Below the pieces are notes generated by a model, which saw only the letters and a program-made list of their open reading frames with translations, was not told where the DNA came from and searched no databases. Positions 8,154 through 16,476 of a DNA stretch of 48,982 nucleotides are shown here, piece after piece (position 1 is the first letter of the stretch; the number at the start of each line of letters is the position of its first letter). The stretch is taken from contig CALKLQ010000002.1 in the NCBI GenBank assembly GCA_937992055.1, forward strand, positions 1 through 48,982, written 5' to 3'. The translations under genes were made by a program, and so were the position numbers. The stretch is from an uncultured Clostridia bacterium (GTDB lineage: Bacteria; Bacillota; Clostridia; Christensenellales; UBA1242).

Positions 8154-8202
8154 AATACCCCAAACCACAATTTAGTTTCACAACCATTTGATTTGGGGTA
8201 TT
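8154..8202 (-). other. Strong intergenic stem-loop between a small membrane-protein gene and ruvX
   Basis: Arms AATACCCCAAA (8154-8164) and TTTGGGGTATT (8192-8202) are perfectly complementary. On the minus strand the stem extends to 14 pairs with one G-U, closing a 21-nt loop. It is followed only by a weak U-rich stretch (GTAGATTTTTT), so it may be a terminator for the upstream gene or a structured element in the ruvX leader. Confidence 0.6.
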
Positions 8203-8242
8203 AAGTCAAACTCATTTAATTAGAATAAACTAAACAAATATA

Positions 8243-8410
8243 TTACGCTTTTTTAGTTTTTGGAGCTGCTTTTTTTTTCATTTCATTTATTTCTTTCTTC
8301 ACGGCTTTTTCGCCCTTGTTAACAATTTCCTTAGCAGCTTCTGAATGTTTGAACAAAAGCGCACCAGTAACAAGACCTAAAGCCATACCAACAAAAAGAC
8401 CTTCTTTCAT
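8243..8410 (-). CDS. Small single-pass membrane protein, YtxH-like
   Basis: A 55-aa protein. Residues 4-20 form one Gly/Ala/Leu-rich membrane segment (GLFVGMALGLVTGALLF), followed by an Ala/Glu/Lys amphipathic helix and a Lys/Pro/Ala tail (KKKAAPKTKKA). This organisation matches the YtxH group of small Firmicutes membrane proteins, whose function is largely unknown. The start at 8410 is chosen because GGAGGGGG lies 5 nt upstream; a longer reading frame would include this site. It lies alone between the stem-loop at 8154-8202 and the iscU terminator. Confidence 0.75.
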   Translation of the reverse strand: MKEGLFVGMALGLVTGALLFKHSEAAKEIVNKGEKAVKKEINEMKKKAAPKTKKA

Positions 8411-8552
8411 ATTCCCCCTCCTATTGTTAGTGTTTGCAAAAAGCAAATAATTATACTATTCAATCATGTAATAATTTATTAAAAAATATCTTGCGATAAT
8501 TTATCAAGAGAGTATATTTATTATATTTCTACATCTAAAAATGAATTAAACT

Positions 8553-8581
8553 TAAAAAAAAGACTTAGATAAATCTAAGTC
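8553..8581 (-). terminator. Intrinsic terminator of the iscS-iscU unit
   Basis: GACTTAGA / TCTAAGTC (8562-8569 and 8574-8581), tetraloop TAAA, followed on the minus strand by TTTTTTTT. Confidence 0.92.
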
Positions 8582-8588
8582 AAGTTAT

Positions 8589-8999
8589 TTATTCTTCTTC
8601 ATCATCAATAGAACTATTTTTTTGTTGTTTTTCAATTCGTTTGTAATAATCTTCAACAGCAGCTTTGATAGCCTCTTCTGCCATTATTGAACAATGAATT
8701 TTTTGTGGAGGAAGTCCACCAAGTTCTTGGATAAAATCACTATTTTTTAATTCTAATGCCTCTTTAATGCTTTTACCCTTTATCATTTCTGTGGCAATCG
8801 AAGTTGAAGCTATTGCTGCCACACAACCAAAAGTTTTAAATTTTGCATCTTCAATTATGCCATCTTCGTTTATTTTTAAATAAACTTTCATAATATCACC
8901 ACATGCAGCATTACCAACCTTACCAATTCCGTTCGCGCCTTTCAAAGAACCAACATTTTTAAGTTCTTTAAAAGTTTTCATAACTTTATCATTATACAT
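8589..8999 (-). CDS. iscU: Iron-sulfur cluster scaffold protein, NifU/IscU type
   Basis: Scaffold on which Fe-S clusters are assembled from sulfur supplied by the cysteine desulfurase encoded just upstream. The 136-aa protein keeps the three cluster-binding cysteines and the conserved Asp: AACGD, FKTFGCVAAIAS and KIHCS. The C-terminal tail is acidic. It lacks the extra domains of full-length NifU. The ATG overlaps the end of iscS by 8 nt and has AGGAG in the iscS coding region. A transcript of iscS and iscU from the promoter at 10201-10228 ends at the terminator after this gene. This is the clostridial NifS/NifU arrangement; no iscR is visible. Confidence 0.95.
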   Translation of the reverse strand: MYNDKVMKTFKELKNVGSLKGANGIGKVGNAACGDIMKVYLKINEDGIIEDAKFKTFGCVAAIASTSIATEMIKGKSIKEALELKNSDFIQELGGLPPQKIHCSIMAEEAIKAAVEDYYKRIEKQQKNSSIDDEEE

Positions 9000-10182
9000 T
9001 TTTCTTACTCCTACTATTTGCTTTTGTAAGTGGTGAAATTGACCTTAGTTTAGCAACGACTTTTTCAAGTTCATCAACAACAAAATTGACATCATCTTTA
9101 GAAATTGATTTAGGAAAAGAAAATCTAATAGAACCATTAGCAATTTCGTCTGGTATTCCCATTGCTGATAAAACATGAGATTTTTGGAGTGCTCCAGAAG
9201 TGCATGCCGAACCTGTAGAAACGGCAATGCCAGCCATATCCAAAAGCATCAATATTGATTCACCTTCAATAAGTTCAAAAGAAACATTGACTATGCCAGC
9301 AACACTTTGATGTGGATGGGTATTAATGTGAATCATTGGAATTCTTTCCTGAATTTTAGCTATAAAGTAATTTTTAATTGCCCTCAATTTTTGAGAATTA
9401 ACAGAAAGGTCGCGACTAGCAATCTCTGTTGCCTTGCCAAAACCAGCAATAGCAGGAACATTTAGTGTTCCTCCTCTTTTTTTCCTCTCTTGGAATCCAC
9501 CATGAAGAAGGTTATCAATTTTAATGCCATCTTTAATGTATAAAGCACCAACACCCTTTGGTCCATAAATTTTATGTGCGCTCATTGACATAACGTCTAT
9601 TTCCATGTCTTGGACATCAATTTTAACAGCACCCAAAGCTTGAACTGCGTCAGTATGGAATATAATGTTGTTTTCATGGGCTGTTTTAGCAATGGCTTTA
9701 ATATTTTGTATTGTTCCAACTTCATTATTTACAGACATTATTGAAATTAAGATGGTATCTTTTCTAATATGATGAAGCAAAGACGCTAATGAAACTACAC
9801 CATGTTCATCAACTGGAAGATAGGTTACCTCAAAACCTTCCTTTTCAAGTTCCCTCATACTTTCCATGATTGAATCATGTTCAATGGAACTTGTAATAAT
9901 ATGCTTGCCCTTATCTTTATTGGCATGTGCAATGCCTTTTACTGCCCAGTTGTTTGCCTCTGTACCGCCACTAGTAAAATAGATGTTGTTTGATTTAGGA
10001 GCATTGATTGCTTTTGCAATTCTATCTCTCGCTCTATCGACAATTGCAAGTGCTTCGCGACCAAAACCATGAATGCTATTTGAATTGCCATAAAACGAGG
10101 TAAAACAAGGCATCATCTCGTTTAAAACTTCGGCAGAAACATAGGTTGTTGCAGCATTGTCTAAATAAATTCGTTTGTTCAT
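8992..10182 (-). CDS. iscS: Cysteine desulfurase, NifS/IscS family
   Basis: PLP enzyme that takes sulfur from cysteine for Fe-S clusters and tRNA thiolation. The 396-aa sequence opens with IYLDNAATTYVS. It has TSGGTEANNWAVKG, SSIEHDSI, the HTDAVQALG motif, the PLP lysine in SMSAHKIYGPKG, and the catalytic cysteine in the loop STGSACTSG (group I type). The product would pass sulfur to the scaffold encoded by the overlapping next gene. AGAGG before the ATG and a promoter in the 48-nt gap after trxA suggest independent transcription. No truncation is seen. Confidence 0.97.
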   Translation of the reverse strand: MNKRIYLDNAATTYVSAEVLNEMMPCFTSFYGNSNSIHGFGREALAIVDRARDRIAKAINAPKSNNIYFTSGGTEANNWAVKGIAHANKDKGKHIITSSIEHDSIMESMRELEKEGFEVTYLPVDEHGVVSLASLLHHIRKDTILISIMSVNNEVGTIQNIKAIAKTAHENNIIFHTDAVQALGAVKIDVQDMEIDVMSMSAHKIYGPKGVGALYIKDGIKIDNLLHGGFQERKKRGGTLNVPAIAGFGKATEIASRDLSVNSQKLRAIKNYFIAKIQERIPMIHINTHPHQSVAGIVNVSFELIEGESILMLLDMAGIAVSTGSACTSGALQKSHVLSAMGIPDEIANGSIRFSFPKSISKDDVNFVVDELEKVVAKLRSISPLTKANSRSKKNV

Positions 10183-10200
10183 AGTTATACCTCTTATATT

Positions 10201-10228
10201 ATTTTAGCACGAACTCGAAATTTGTCAA
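10201..10228 (-). promoter_or_regulatory. Sigma-A promoter of iscS-iscU
   Basis: TTGACA (10223-10228), 16-nt spacer, TAAAAT (10201-10206) on the minus strand, in the short gap after the trxA stop codon. It gives a leader of about 12 nt carrying AGAGG. Confidence 0.8.
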
Positions 10229-10230
10229 GA

Positions 10231-10548
10231 TTAAACTAAAGAATTTAAAGTGTTAACAATTTGACCTTTTTGTCTTAAACCTATCATTCTATCAACCTCT
10301 TTTCCGTCCTTAAAAATAATCATAGTAGGAATGCTCATAACTCCAAACTCTCTTGCCAAATCTTCGCTTTGGTCAATATCTAGCTTATAACAATCAAATT
10401 TTTCATGATCTAATTCTTCAAATGCATCTTGCAAAATAGGTGAAAGCATTTTACAAGGTCCACACCAGTTTGCAAAAAAGTCTACTAAAACTATTTTTTT
10501 AGAATTTTTAACTTTTTCCTCAAAATTTTTTTCATTGATAATTTCCAT
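10231..10548 (-). CDS. trxA: Thioredoxin
   Basis: A 105-aa thioredoxin: FFANWCGPCKMLSP holds the redox pair C29/C32 in the classic WCGPC motif. The cis-Pro loop (MSIPTMIIFKDGKE) and the C-terminal helix are present. It reduces protein disulfides in the cytosol, probably with a thioredoxin reductase encoded elsewhere. It follows tcdA by 1 nt with AAAGGAG before the ATG, so it is part of the long minus-strand housekeeping cluster. Confidence 0.96.
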   Translation of the reverse strand: MEIINEKNFEEKVKNSKKIVLVDFFANWCGPCKMLSPILQDAFEELDHEKFDCYKLDIDQSEDLAREFGVMSIPTMIIFKDGKEVDRMIGLRQKGQIVNTLNSLV

Positions 10549-10549
10549 A

Positions 10550-11233
10550 TTAGTTCTCCTTTTTAATTAATTCCTCAATTACAAATGCTGAAATTACACA
10601 TGCGCACATAGCAGGATGATAAACCACGCTACCTATCGCACCTTCACTTTTAACTTGAGATTGTTGCTTTGAAAACACAACATGATGTTTTGCAATATTT
10701 CTTTCTTTAAGCTTTTTTCTCATAACTTTTGAAAGTTTGTCATATTCCGTTTTATAAATATCACTAACAACATATTGTGGTATGCACGTCTTATTACCCG
10801 CACCCATAGCGGAAATTATGTTTATTTTATTCAAATGGCAAAATTCAATTAAATCAACCTTATTTTCAACAATATCAATTGCATCTACAACATAATCATA
10901 ATCTTGAAGATTAAAGCTTGTCAAGTTATCTTTTGATAATTTGCAGTCAAATTCACAAATTATTATATCTGGATTAATGTCATATAACCTTTCCTTCATT
11001 GCAGTAACTTTTTGTTTACCCAAATTTGAATTTGTAGCTATAATCTGTCTATTAATGTTAGATTCTTCAACCTTGTCGAAGTCAATAATGCCTAACTTTC
11101 CAATGCCAGTTCTAGCCAACATTTCTGCCACATAACCACCAACACCACCAACACCAACTATCATAACACTTTTTTGATTTAGTGATAAAACGCTTTCTTT
11201 TCCTAAAGCAATTTCACATCTAGACAAATCCAT
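10550..11233 (-). CDS. tcdA: tRNA threonylcarbamoyladenosine dehydratase TcdA (E1-like)
   Basis: A 227-aa ThiF/MoeB-type E1-like enzyme that converts t6A37 of ANN-decoding tRNAs to its cyclic form using ATP. Evidence: the Rossmann motif VMIVGVGGVGGYVAEMLARTGIG, the conserved DFDKVEESNINRQ, DINPDI and YVVDAIDIVENKVDLI. The C-terminal half has GAGNK and SEGAIGSVVYHPA, typical of the YgdL/TcdA subgroup rather than MoeB or ThiF. No zinc-binding CxxC pairs are present, as expected for TcdA. It is placed between hslU and trxA with AGAGG before the ATG. Confidence 0.9.
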   Translation of the reverse strand: MDLSRCEIALGKESVLSLNQKSVMIVGVGGVGGYVAEMLARTGIGKLGIIDFDKVEESNINRQIIATNSNLGKQKVTAMKERLYDINPDIIICEFDCKLSKDNLTSFNLQDYDYVVDAIDIVENKVDLIEFCHLNKINIISAMGAGNKTCIPQYVVSDIYKTEYDKLSKVMRKKLKERNIAKHHVVFSKQQSQVKSEGAIGSVVYHPAMCACVISAFVIEELIKKEN

Positions 11234-11267
11234 TTTTCCTCTTTTAAACCTAAAATTTTTTCATAAA

Positions 11268-12578
11268 TTAAAGAATATATTTTTTTAGGTCGTATTTTTT
11301 GGTTGTATCTGAAAAAACATTATTAACATAATTTTTATCTATTACAACTTCTACCTTAGGATGATCTCCTCCTGCATTGAAAGAAATGTCTTCAAGCAAT
11401 GCTTCCATCAAGGTATGCAAACGTCTAGCCCCAATATTTTCACTTGTCTCATTTTCATTTACAGCTATTTCTGCTAATTGTTCAAGAGCATCATTAGTAA
11501 ATTTAACATCAATGTTATCAACTGATAAAAGAGAGGTATATTGCAAGGTAATAGCATTTTGTGGTTTAGATAAAATGTTAATAAAATCATCTTTTGTTAA
11601 ATTATCTAACTCTACTCTAATTGGAAAACGTCCCTGTAATTCAGGAATCATATCCTCAATTTTTTCAATATGGAAAGCACCAGCTGCTATGAAAAGAATA
11701 AAATCGGTCTTGACATTACCATATTTAGTTGCTACTGTACAACCTTCTACAATAGGAAGAATATCTCTTTGAACTCCTTCTCGAGATACATCAGGTCCAT
11801 TGGAAGAACTTTTGCCTATAATTTTATCCATTTCATCAATGAAAATAATACCCTCTTCCTCTGCCTTTTTAATCGCCTCAGAATTGACTGTGTCTAAATC
11901 TATTAATTTATCACACTCCTCTTGCATCAATGTTTCAAATGCTTGTGAAACTGTCATCTTTCTTAAAATCTTTTTCTTAGGGAAAAATCCTTCAAACATA
12001 TCTCCTATGCTAAGTTCTGCCATTCCCCCTGCAATCATGCCTATTGGTTTTGAATTTTGCAATGCCTCAATTTCAATGGTTAGATTATCAAATTCACCCT
12101 TTTTAAACTTTTCTAAAATTTCAGCTTTTAATTCATTTTCAGAAAGATTGCTTTGTTCTTGTTTTTTCACATCGTATATTTTTTGCAAAATTTGTTTTTC
12201 AACTACAGGTCTAACTTTGGTTTCAACTGAGTGTTGTTTTTCGTCCTTAACCATTCTAACAGCAACCTCTACAAGATCTCTAACCATACTTTCAACATCT
12301 CTTCCAACATAACCCACTTCGGTATATTTAGTTGCTTCAATTTTTACAAAAGGAGCTTGAACAAGTCTGGCTAATCTCCTTGCAATCTCGGTTTTTCCAA
12401 CTCCAGTAGGACCTTTCATAATTATATTTTTAGGAGTAATTTCATCTCTTATTTCTTTTGGCAACTGACTTCTTCTATATCTATTTCTAAGAGCAACCGC
12501 CACTGCCTTTTTTGCTGAAACTTGACCAATGATATATTTATCTAACTGTGCAACTATTTCTTTTGGTGTTAAATTCAT
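11268..12578 (-). CDS. hslU: ATP-dependent protease ATPase subunit HslU (ClpY)
   Basis: AAA+ unfoldase that feeds substrates into HslV. The 436-aa protein starts with LTPKEIVAQLDKYIIGQ, has Walker A in GPTGVGKTEIARRL, the pore motif GYVGRDVESMVRDL, an I domain (about 130-220), Walker B in GIIFIDEMDKI, then sensor and C-terminal ARRLHTLMEALLEDISF. It ends in KKYIL, close to the usual C-terminus that inserts into HslV. It follows hslV by 1 nt with GGAGG before the ATG. The pair sits downstream of topA-trmFO as in Bacillales, but no codY follows and no xerC-like gene intervenes. Confidence 0.97.
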   Translation of the reverse strand: MNLTPKEIVAQLDKYIIGQVSAKKAVAVALRNRYRRSQLPKEIRDEITPKNIIMKGPTGVGKTEIARRLARLVQAPFVKIEATKYTEVGYVGRDVESMVRDLVEVAVRMVKDEKQHSVETKVRPVVEKQILQKIYDVKKQEQSNLSENELKAEILEKFKKGEFDNLTIEIEALQNSKPIGMIAGGMAELSIGDMFEGFFPKKKILRKMTVSQAFETLMQEECDKLIDLDTVNSEAIKKAEEEGIIFIDEMDKIIGKSSSNGPDVSREGVQRDILPIVEGCTVATKYGNVKTDFILFIAAGAFHIEKIEDMIPELQGRFPIRVELDNLTKDDFINILSKPQNAITLQYTSLLSVDNIDVKFTNDALEQLAEIAVNENETSENIGARRLHTLMEALLEDISFNAGGDHPKVEVVIDKNYVNNVFSDTTKKYDLKKYIL

Positions 12579-12579
12579 T

Positions 12580-13116
12580 TTAAACCTCCTCTACAATAAT
12601 ATTATCGTTTGTAAATATACAAATTTCACTAGCAATCTTTAAAGCTTTTTTAGCAATTTCATTAGCTTCAAAATCTGTGTTAAAGCAAAGAGCTTTCGCA
12701 GCAGCTAAAGCATAATTTCCCCCAGAACCTATGGCACAAATATTATCCTGTGGTTCAATAACCTCACCTGTTCCTGAAATTACTAACATTTTTTCCTTAT
12801 CAGCAACAATCATCATAGCTTCTAGCTTTCTCATAACCTTATCGCTTCTCCAAAGTTGAGCAAGTTCAACTGCGCTTCTCATCAGATTGCCGGAATATTT
12901 ATTTAACATTTCTTCAAATCTTTCACTCAAACTAAAAGCATCTGCCACACTTCCCGCAAAACCTATAACAACTTGTTCATTAAATATTCTTCTTACCTTT
13001 TTCGCGTCATTTTTAAAAATAACGCTCTCGCCCATTGTAACTTGGCCGTCACCCGCTATAGCTGTTTTTCCATTTTTTTTAACAGCACAAATAGTAGTTC
13101 CTCTAAATTCAATCAT
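12580..13116 (-). CDS. hslV: ATP-dependent protease subunit HslV (ClpQ)
   Basis: Ntn-hydrolase, proteolytic half of the HslUV complex. The 178-aa protein reads MIEFRGTTICAVKKNGKTAIAG at the start (stated here in parts: MIEFRG, then TTICAV), then GDGQVTMG, GFAGSVADAFSL, WRSDKVMRKLEAMM and IGSGGNYALAAAKAL, all standard. The probable nucleophile is T7, so a six-residue propeptide must be removed. Many HslV proteins need only Met removal, while B. subtilis ClpQ carries a comparable extension with a serine at position 2, which is absent here. The gene overlaps trmFO by 8 nt and has a GGAG site. Confidence 0.96.
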   Translation of the reverse strand: MIEFRGTTICAVKKNGKTAIAGDGQVTMGESVIFKNDAKKVRRIFNEQVVIGFAGSVADAFSLSERFEEMLNKYSGNLMRSAVELAQLWRSDKVMRKLEAMMIVADKEKMLVISGTGEVIEPQDNICAIGSGGNYALAAAKALCFNTDFEANEIAKKALKIASEICIFTNDNIIVEEV

Positions 13117-14431
13117 AAATCTTCTCCTTAAATTTTTTAATTTCAGACAAACTAGTTTTTAAAATATATTCACGCTTTTTTTGTTTGTCTTTAAAATGTT
13201 CTTCACAGGCTATTATACCATAATTTGCATTCATTGGTTGAAAATTATTTGCATTATTTTGACTAATATAGCTAAGAATTGCACCAATACAAGTGTTTGT
13301 AGGCAAACTTTCCATTGTTTTGTTCTCTAAATGTCTTTTAACGTTAATTGCTGTAATCAAACCACTTGCAATGCTTTCTACATATCCCTCAACTCCTGAA
13401 AGTTGTCCTGCAATAAAAATGTTTGGATGCTCTTTAAGTTGAGAAAATGAATTTAAACAAATAGGTGCGTTAATGTAGCTATTTCTATGCATTTGTCCAA
13501 ATCTAACAAATTCTGCATTTTTAAGCGCTGGAATGAGTGAAAATACCCGCTTTTGTTCTTTATATTTCAAATTAGTTTGAAAGCCTACCAAATTAACAAG
13601 TTTTCCTTCCTCATCTTCTTTTCTTAATTGAACTACGGCATAAGGCCTAGTATTATTATTGACGTCAAAAAGACCAACAGGTTTCATTGGTCCATATCTC
13701 AAGGCATCAAAGCCTCTTTTTGCCATAACTTCAATAGGCATACAACTTTCAAAAACTTTTTCAAAATCTTTTAATATTGCTGTTTCTGCTTTTACAAGTT
13801 CATTAACAAAAATTGTATATTGTTCTTTGTTTAAAACACAATTAATATAATCTCCTTCACCTTTACCATATCTATCACCCCAAAAAGCATGGTTAAAATC
13901 AATTGAATCTTGATATATGATAGGAGCAATAGCGTCATAAAAGTAGCAGTTATTTTCACCAATTATACTTTGCAAATTGTTAAATAATTTTTCATCTGTA
14001 AGAGGTCCCGTTGCAACAATGTTCAATTCATTTAAATTTAAAGTTTCTACCTTTTTATTGATGACATTAATATTTTTGTTATTTTTTATTTCCTCTGTAA
14101 TTAACTGAGCAAATTTTTCTCTATCAACAGCAAGGGCAGAACCGGCAGAAACACAAACTTTTTTTGCTATTTTAAGCAGATTGCAATCTAACAGCTCCAA
14201 TTCTTTTTTAAGAAGACCTGAGGCGGTTTGCTCATCTACACTTTTTAAAGAATTTGAACAAACAAGTTCGCCAAAATTATCATTTTTGTGTGCAGGGGTC
14301 TTATATTTAGGCTTCATTTCATATAAATTAACTTTAATATTGTTTTGAGCCAAATACAAAGCTGCCTCACATCCTGCCAAACCAGCACCTATTACATTTA
14401 CAAATTGATTTTTACTGTTTTTTAAACTCAC
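13109..14431 (-). CDS. trmFO: Methylenetetrahydrofolate-tRNA-(uracil-5)-methyltransferase TrmFO
   Basis: Folate- and FAD-dependent enzyme that makes m5U54 in the tRNA T-loop. The 440 aa include the FAD motif NVIGAGLAGCEAALYLA, the family signature FGELVCSNSLKS, AKRGFDALRYGPMKPVGL, QMHRNSYINAP and GQLSGVEGYVESIASGL. The start is GTG at 14431: no ATG is close and AAGGTG lies 8 nt upstream. It overlaps topA by 20 nt, giving tight coupling. The topA-trmFO-hslV-hslU order is a conserved Firmicutes neighbourhood. Confidence 0.97.
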   Translation of the reverse strand: MSLKNSKNQFVNVIGAGLAGCEAALYLAQNNIKVNLYEMKPKYKTPAHKNDNFGELVCSNSLKSVDEQTASGLLKKELELLDCNLLKIAKKVCVSAGSALAVDREKFAQLITEEIKNNKNINVINKKVETLNLNELNIVATGPLTDEKLFNNLQSIIGENNCYFYDAIAPIIYQDSIDFNHAFWGDRYGKGEGDYINCVLNKEQYTIFVNELVKAETAILKDFEKVFESCMPIEVMAKRGFDALRYGPMKPVGLFDVNNNTRPYAVVQLRKEDEEGKLVNLVGFQTNLKYKEQKRVFSLIPALKNAEFVRFGQMHRNSYINAPICLNSFSQLKEHPNIFIAGQLSGVEGYVESIASGLITAINVKRHLENKTMESLPTNTCIGAILSYISQNNANNFQPMNANYGIIACEEHFKDKQKKREYILKTSLSEIKKFKEKIYD

Positions 14432-16466
14432 AAGTGTTACACCTTATTTCATTTTTCTTCTTTATAAGATAACCATCACAATTAGGGCATTTTTCTCCGG
14501 TAGGTTCATCCCAACTCATAAATGTACAGTCAGGATAACCTGAGCAAGAATAATAAAGCTTTCCCTTTTTACTCTTTCTAATAACCGTAGGCTTTTTGCA
14601 AATAGGACAAATTCCAGACATCTTTTCTTCTGCGGTTATGCTTTTTATATTTCTACATTTAGGAAAATTAGAGCATCCTAAAAATTTGCCAAACTTCCCC
14701 TCTCTTATGAGCATTTTGGCTCCACATTTTTCACAAACTTCATCGCTTTCAATCGGAGGTTCTTTATAACTTACAGGACTTGCCCCTGCTTTTTGCAATA
14801 ATTCTTTAAATCCTGACCAAAACTTAGATACAACATCTTTCCAAGGTTCTCCTTTTTCAGCGATATCATCAAGTCTTCCTTCCATTTGAGCGGTAAATTT
14901 AACATTGATTACAGATTTAAAAAATTGTTCCAAATATTCAGTCACAGAAACACCAAGCTTTGTTGGAATTAAATATTTCCCATCTTTTTCTGTGTAAGCT
15001 CTTGCAGCAAGTAAGGTTATGGTTGGTGCATAGGTCGCAGGTCTACCTATACCTTTCTCTTCCATTGCCTTCACTAAACTTGCTTCTGTATATCTAGAAG
15101 GTGGTTTAGTAAATTTTTGTTCAGGTTCAAGTTTTTCCAAAGATAGTTGTTCGTTCTCATCTAATTTTGGAATCTTTTTATTTTCTTCACCCTCTTTTAC
15201 TTCTTCAAAATTTTTATAAACTGCGGTATAACCGGCAAACTCCAAAGTTTTACCAACCGCTCTAAAAACACAATCATTGCACAAAATGTCTATAGTGACG
15301 TTATTATAGATAGCCTCACTCATTTGGCTTGCTAAAAATCTTTCGTAAATCAACTTATAAAGCTTATAATTATCTGCATTTAAAAATTCCTTAACACTTT
15401 GTGGAGTTCTATTTATATCAATAGGTCTAATAGCTTCATGGGCGTCTTGCGAATTCTGTTTTTTCTCATATACATTAGGCTTTGCAGGAATGTAATCTTT
15501 TCCATATAAATTAGCGGCATATGCTCTTGCATTATCTTGCGCTGCTGCGGAAACTCTGGTTGAATCAGACCTAATATATGTTATCAAGGCAATTTTACCC
15601 TCGTTCCCTAATTCAACACCTTCATATAAACTTTGGGCACATGCAGATGTCTTTTTTAGGCTCATACCTAATTTGTTTAATGCATCTTGTTGCATAGTAC
15701 TTGTTGTAAATGGTGCTGGAGCATGAGATTTTGTCTTTGTCTTTTTTATCTTATCAACTACAAAATTTCCATTTTTTAAATTGTCTATTATTTCATCTAC
15801 TTGAGCCTTGTTTTGCGGTCTTTTTTTATTGTCCTTATATTGAACTAAGGATGCTTTAAAAATAGTTGGGTCAGTTACTTTTTTTAAAAAAGCAGTAAGA
15901 GTCCAATATTCCTCTGGTTTAAAATTTTGTATTTCTTTTTCTCTATCAACAACAAGTTTTAAAGCCACACTTTGAACACGTCCCGCACTAAGTTTAGGAT
16001 GTATTTTTTTACAAATAATTGGAGAAAGTTTGTAACCAACTATTCTATCCAAAACCCTTCTTGCTTGTTGTGCATCTATTAAGTTTTGATTTAGTTCTCT
16101 TGGATTTTTTAACGCATTTTGGACACATTCTTTTGAAATTTCATTAAAAACTATTCTACATTTATCATCTGGTTTAAGACCTAACTCATGAGCAATATGC
16201 CAAGAAATTGCCTCTCCTTCTCTATCCGGGTCGGTTGCGAGTAAAACCTCGTCTGCCTTTTTTGCTTTTTGTAAAAGTTCTTTGACAACGTCTTTTTTAT
16301 CGTTCATAACCGCATATTCTGGTTCAAATGTCAACAAATTTACCCCAAAAGAAGATGGCGGCAAATCACGGATATGACCTTTTGTTGCCATAACTTCATA
16401 TCCACTTCCTAAATATTTTTTAATAGTATCTTTTTTTCCGGGTCCTTCAATTACAACTAATTTCAT
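14412..16466 (-). CDS. topA: DNA topoisomerase I (type IA)
   Basis: Relaxes negative supercoils. The 684-aa protein has a TOPRIM domain (VVIEGPGKKDTIKKYLG, ATDPDREGEAISWH), the domain with SAGRVQSVALKLVVDRE, and the active-site tyrosine in ALITYIRSDSTR. GIGRPATYA follows. Three C-terminal C4 zinc modules lie at about 585-684 (CEKCGAKM...CSNFPKC, CPICKKP...CSGYPDC, CPNCDGY...CNTC). The first motif reads GPGKKDTI where many proteins have SPAKAKTI, a minor departure. GGAG precedes the ATG; dprA lies 10 nt upstream. Confidence 0.97.
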   Translation of the reverse strand: MKLVVIEGPGKKDTIKKYLGSGYEVMATKGHIRDLPPSSFGVNLLTFEPEYAVMNDKKDVVKELLQKAKKADEVLLATDPDREGEAISWHIAHELGLKPDDKCRIVFNEISKECVQNALKNPRELNQNLIDAQQARRVLDRIVGYKLSPIICKKIHPKLSAGRVQSVALKLVVDREKEIQNFKPEEYWTLTAFLKKVTDPTIFKASLVQYKDNKKRPQNKAQVDEIIDNLKNGNFVVDKIKKTKTKSHAPAPFTTSTMQQDALNKLGMSLKKTSACAQSLYEGVELGNEGKIALITYIRSDSTRVSAAAQDNARAYAANLYGKDYIPAKPNVYEKKQNSQDAHEAIRPIDINRTPQSVKEFLNADNYKLYKLIYERFLASQMSEAIYNNVTIDILCNDCVFRAVGKTLEFAGYTAVYKNFEEVKEGEENKKIPKLDENEQLSLEKLEPEQKFTKPPSRYTEASLVKAMEEKGIGRPATYAPTITLLAARAYTEKDGKYLIPTKLGVSVTEYLEQFFKSVINVKFTAQMEGRLDDIAEKGEPWKDVVSKFWSGFKELLQKAGASPVSYKEPPIESDEVCEKCGAKMLIREGKFGKFLGCSNFPKCRNIKSITAEEKMSGICPICKKPTVIRKSKKGKLYYSCSGYPDCTFMSWDEPTGEKCPNCDGYLIKKKNEIRCNTCEFKKQ

Positions 16467-16476
16467 TGTATAACTC

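Noticed and set aside
11800..12312. Plus-strand open frame of 170 codons inside hslU
   Set aside because: Antisense shadow of hslU without a ribosome-binding site or recognisable motif.
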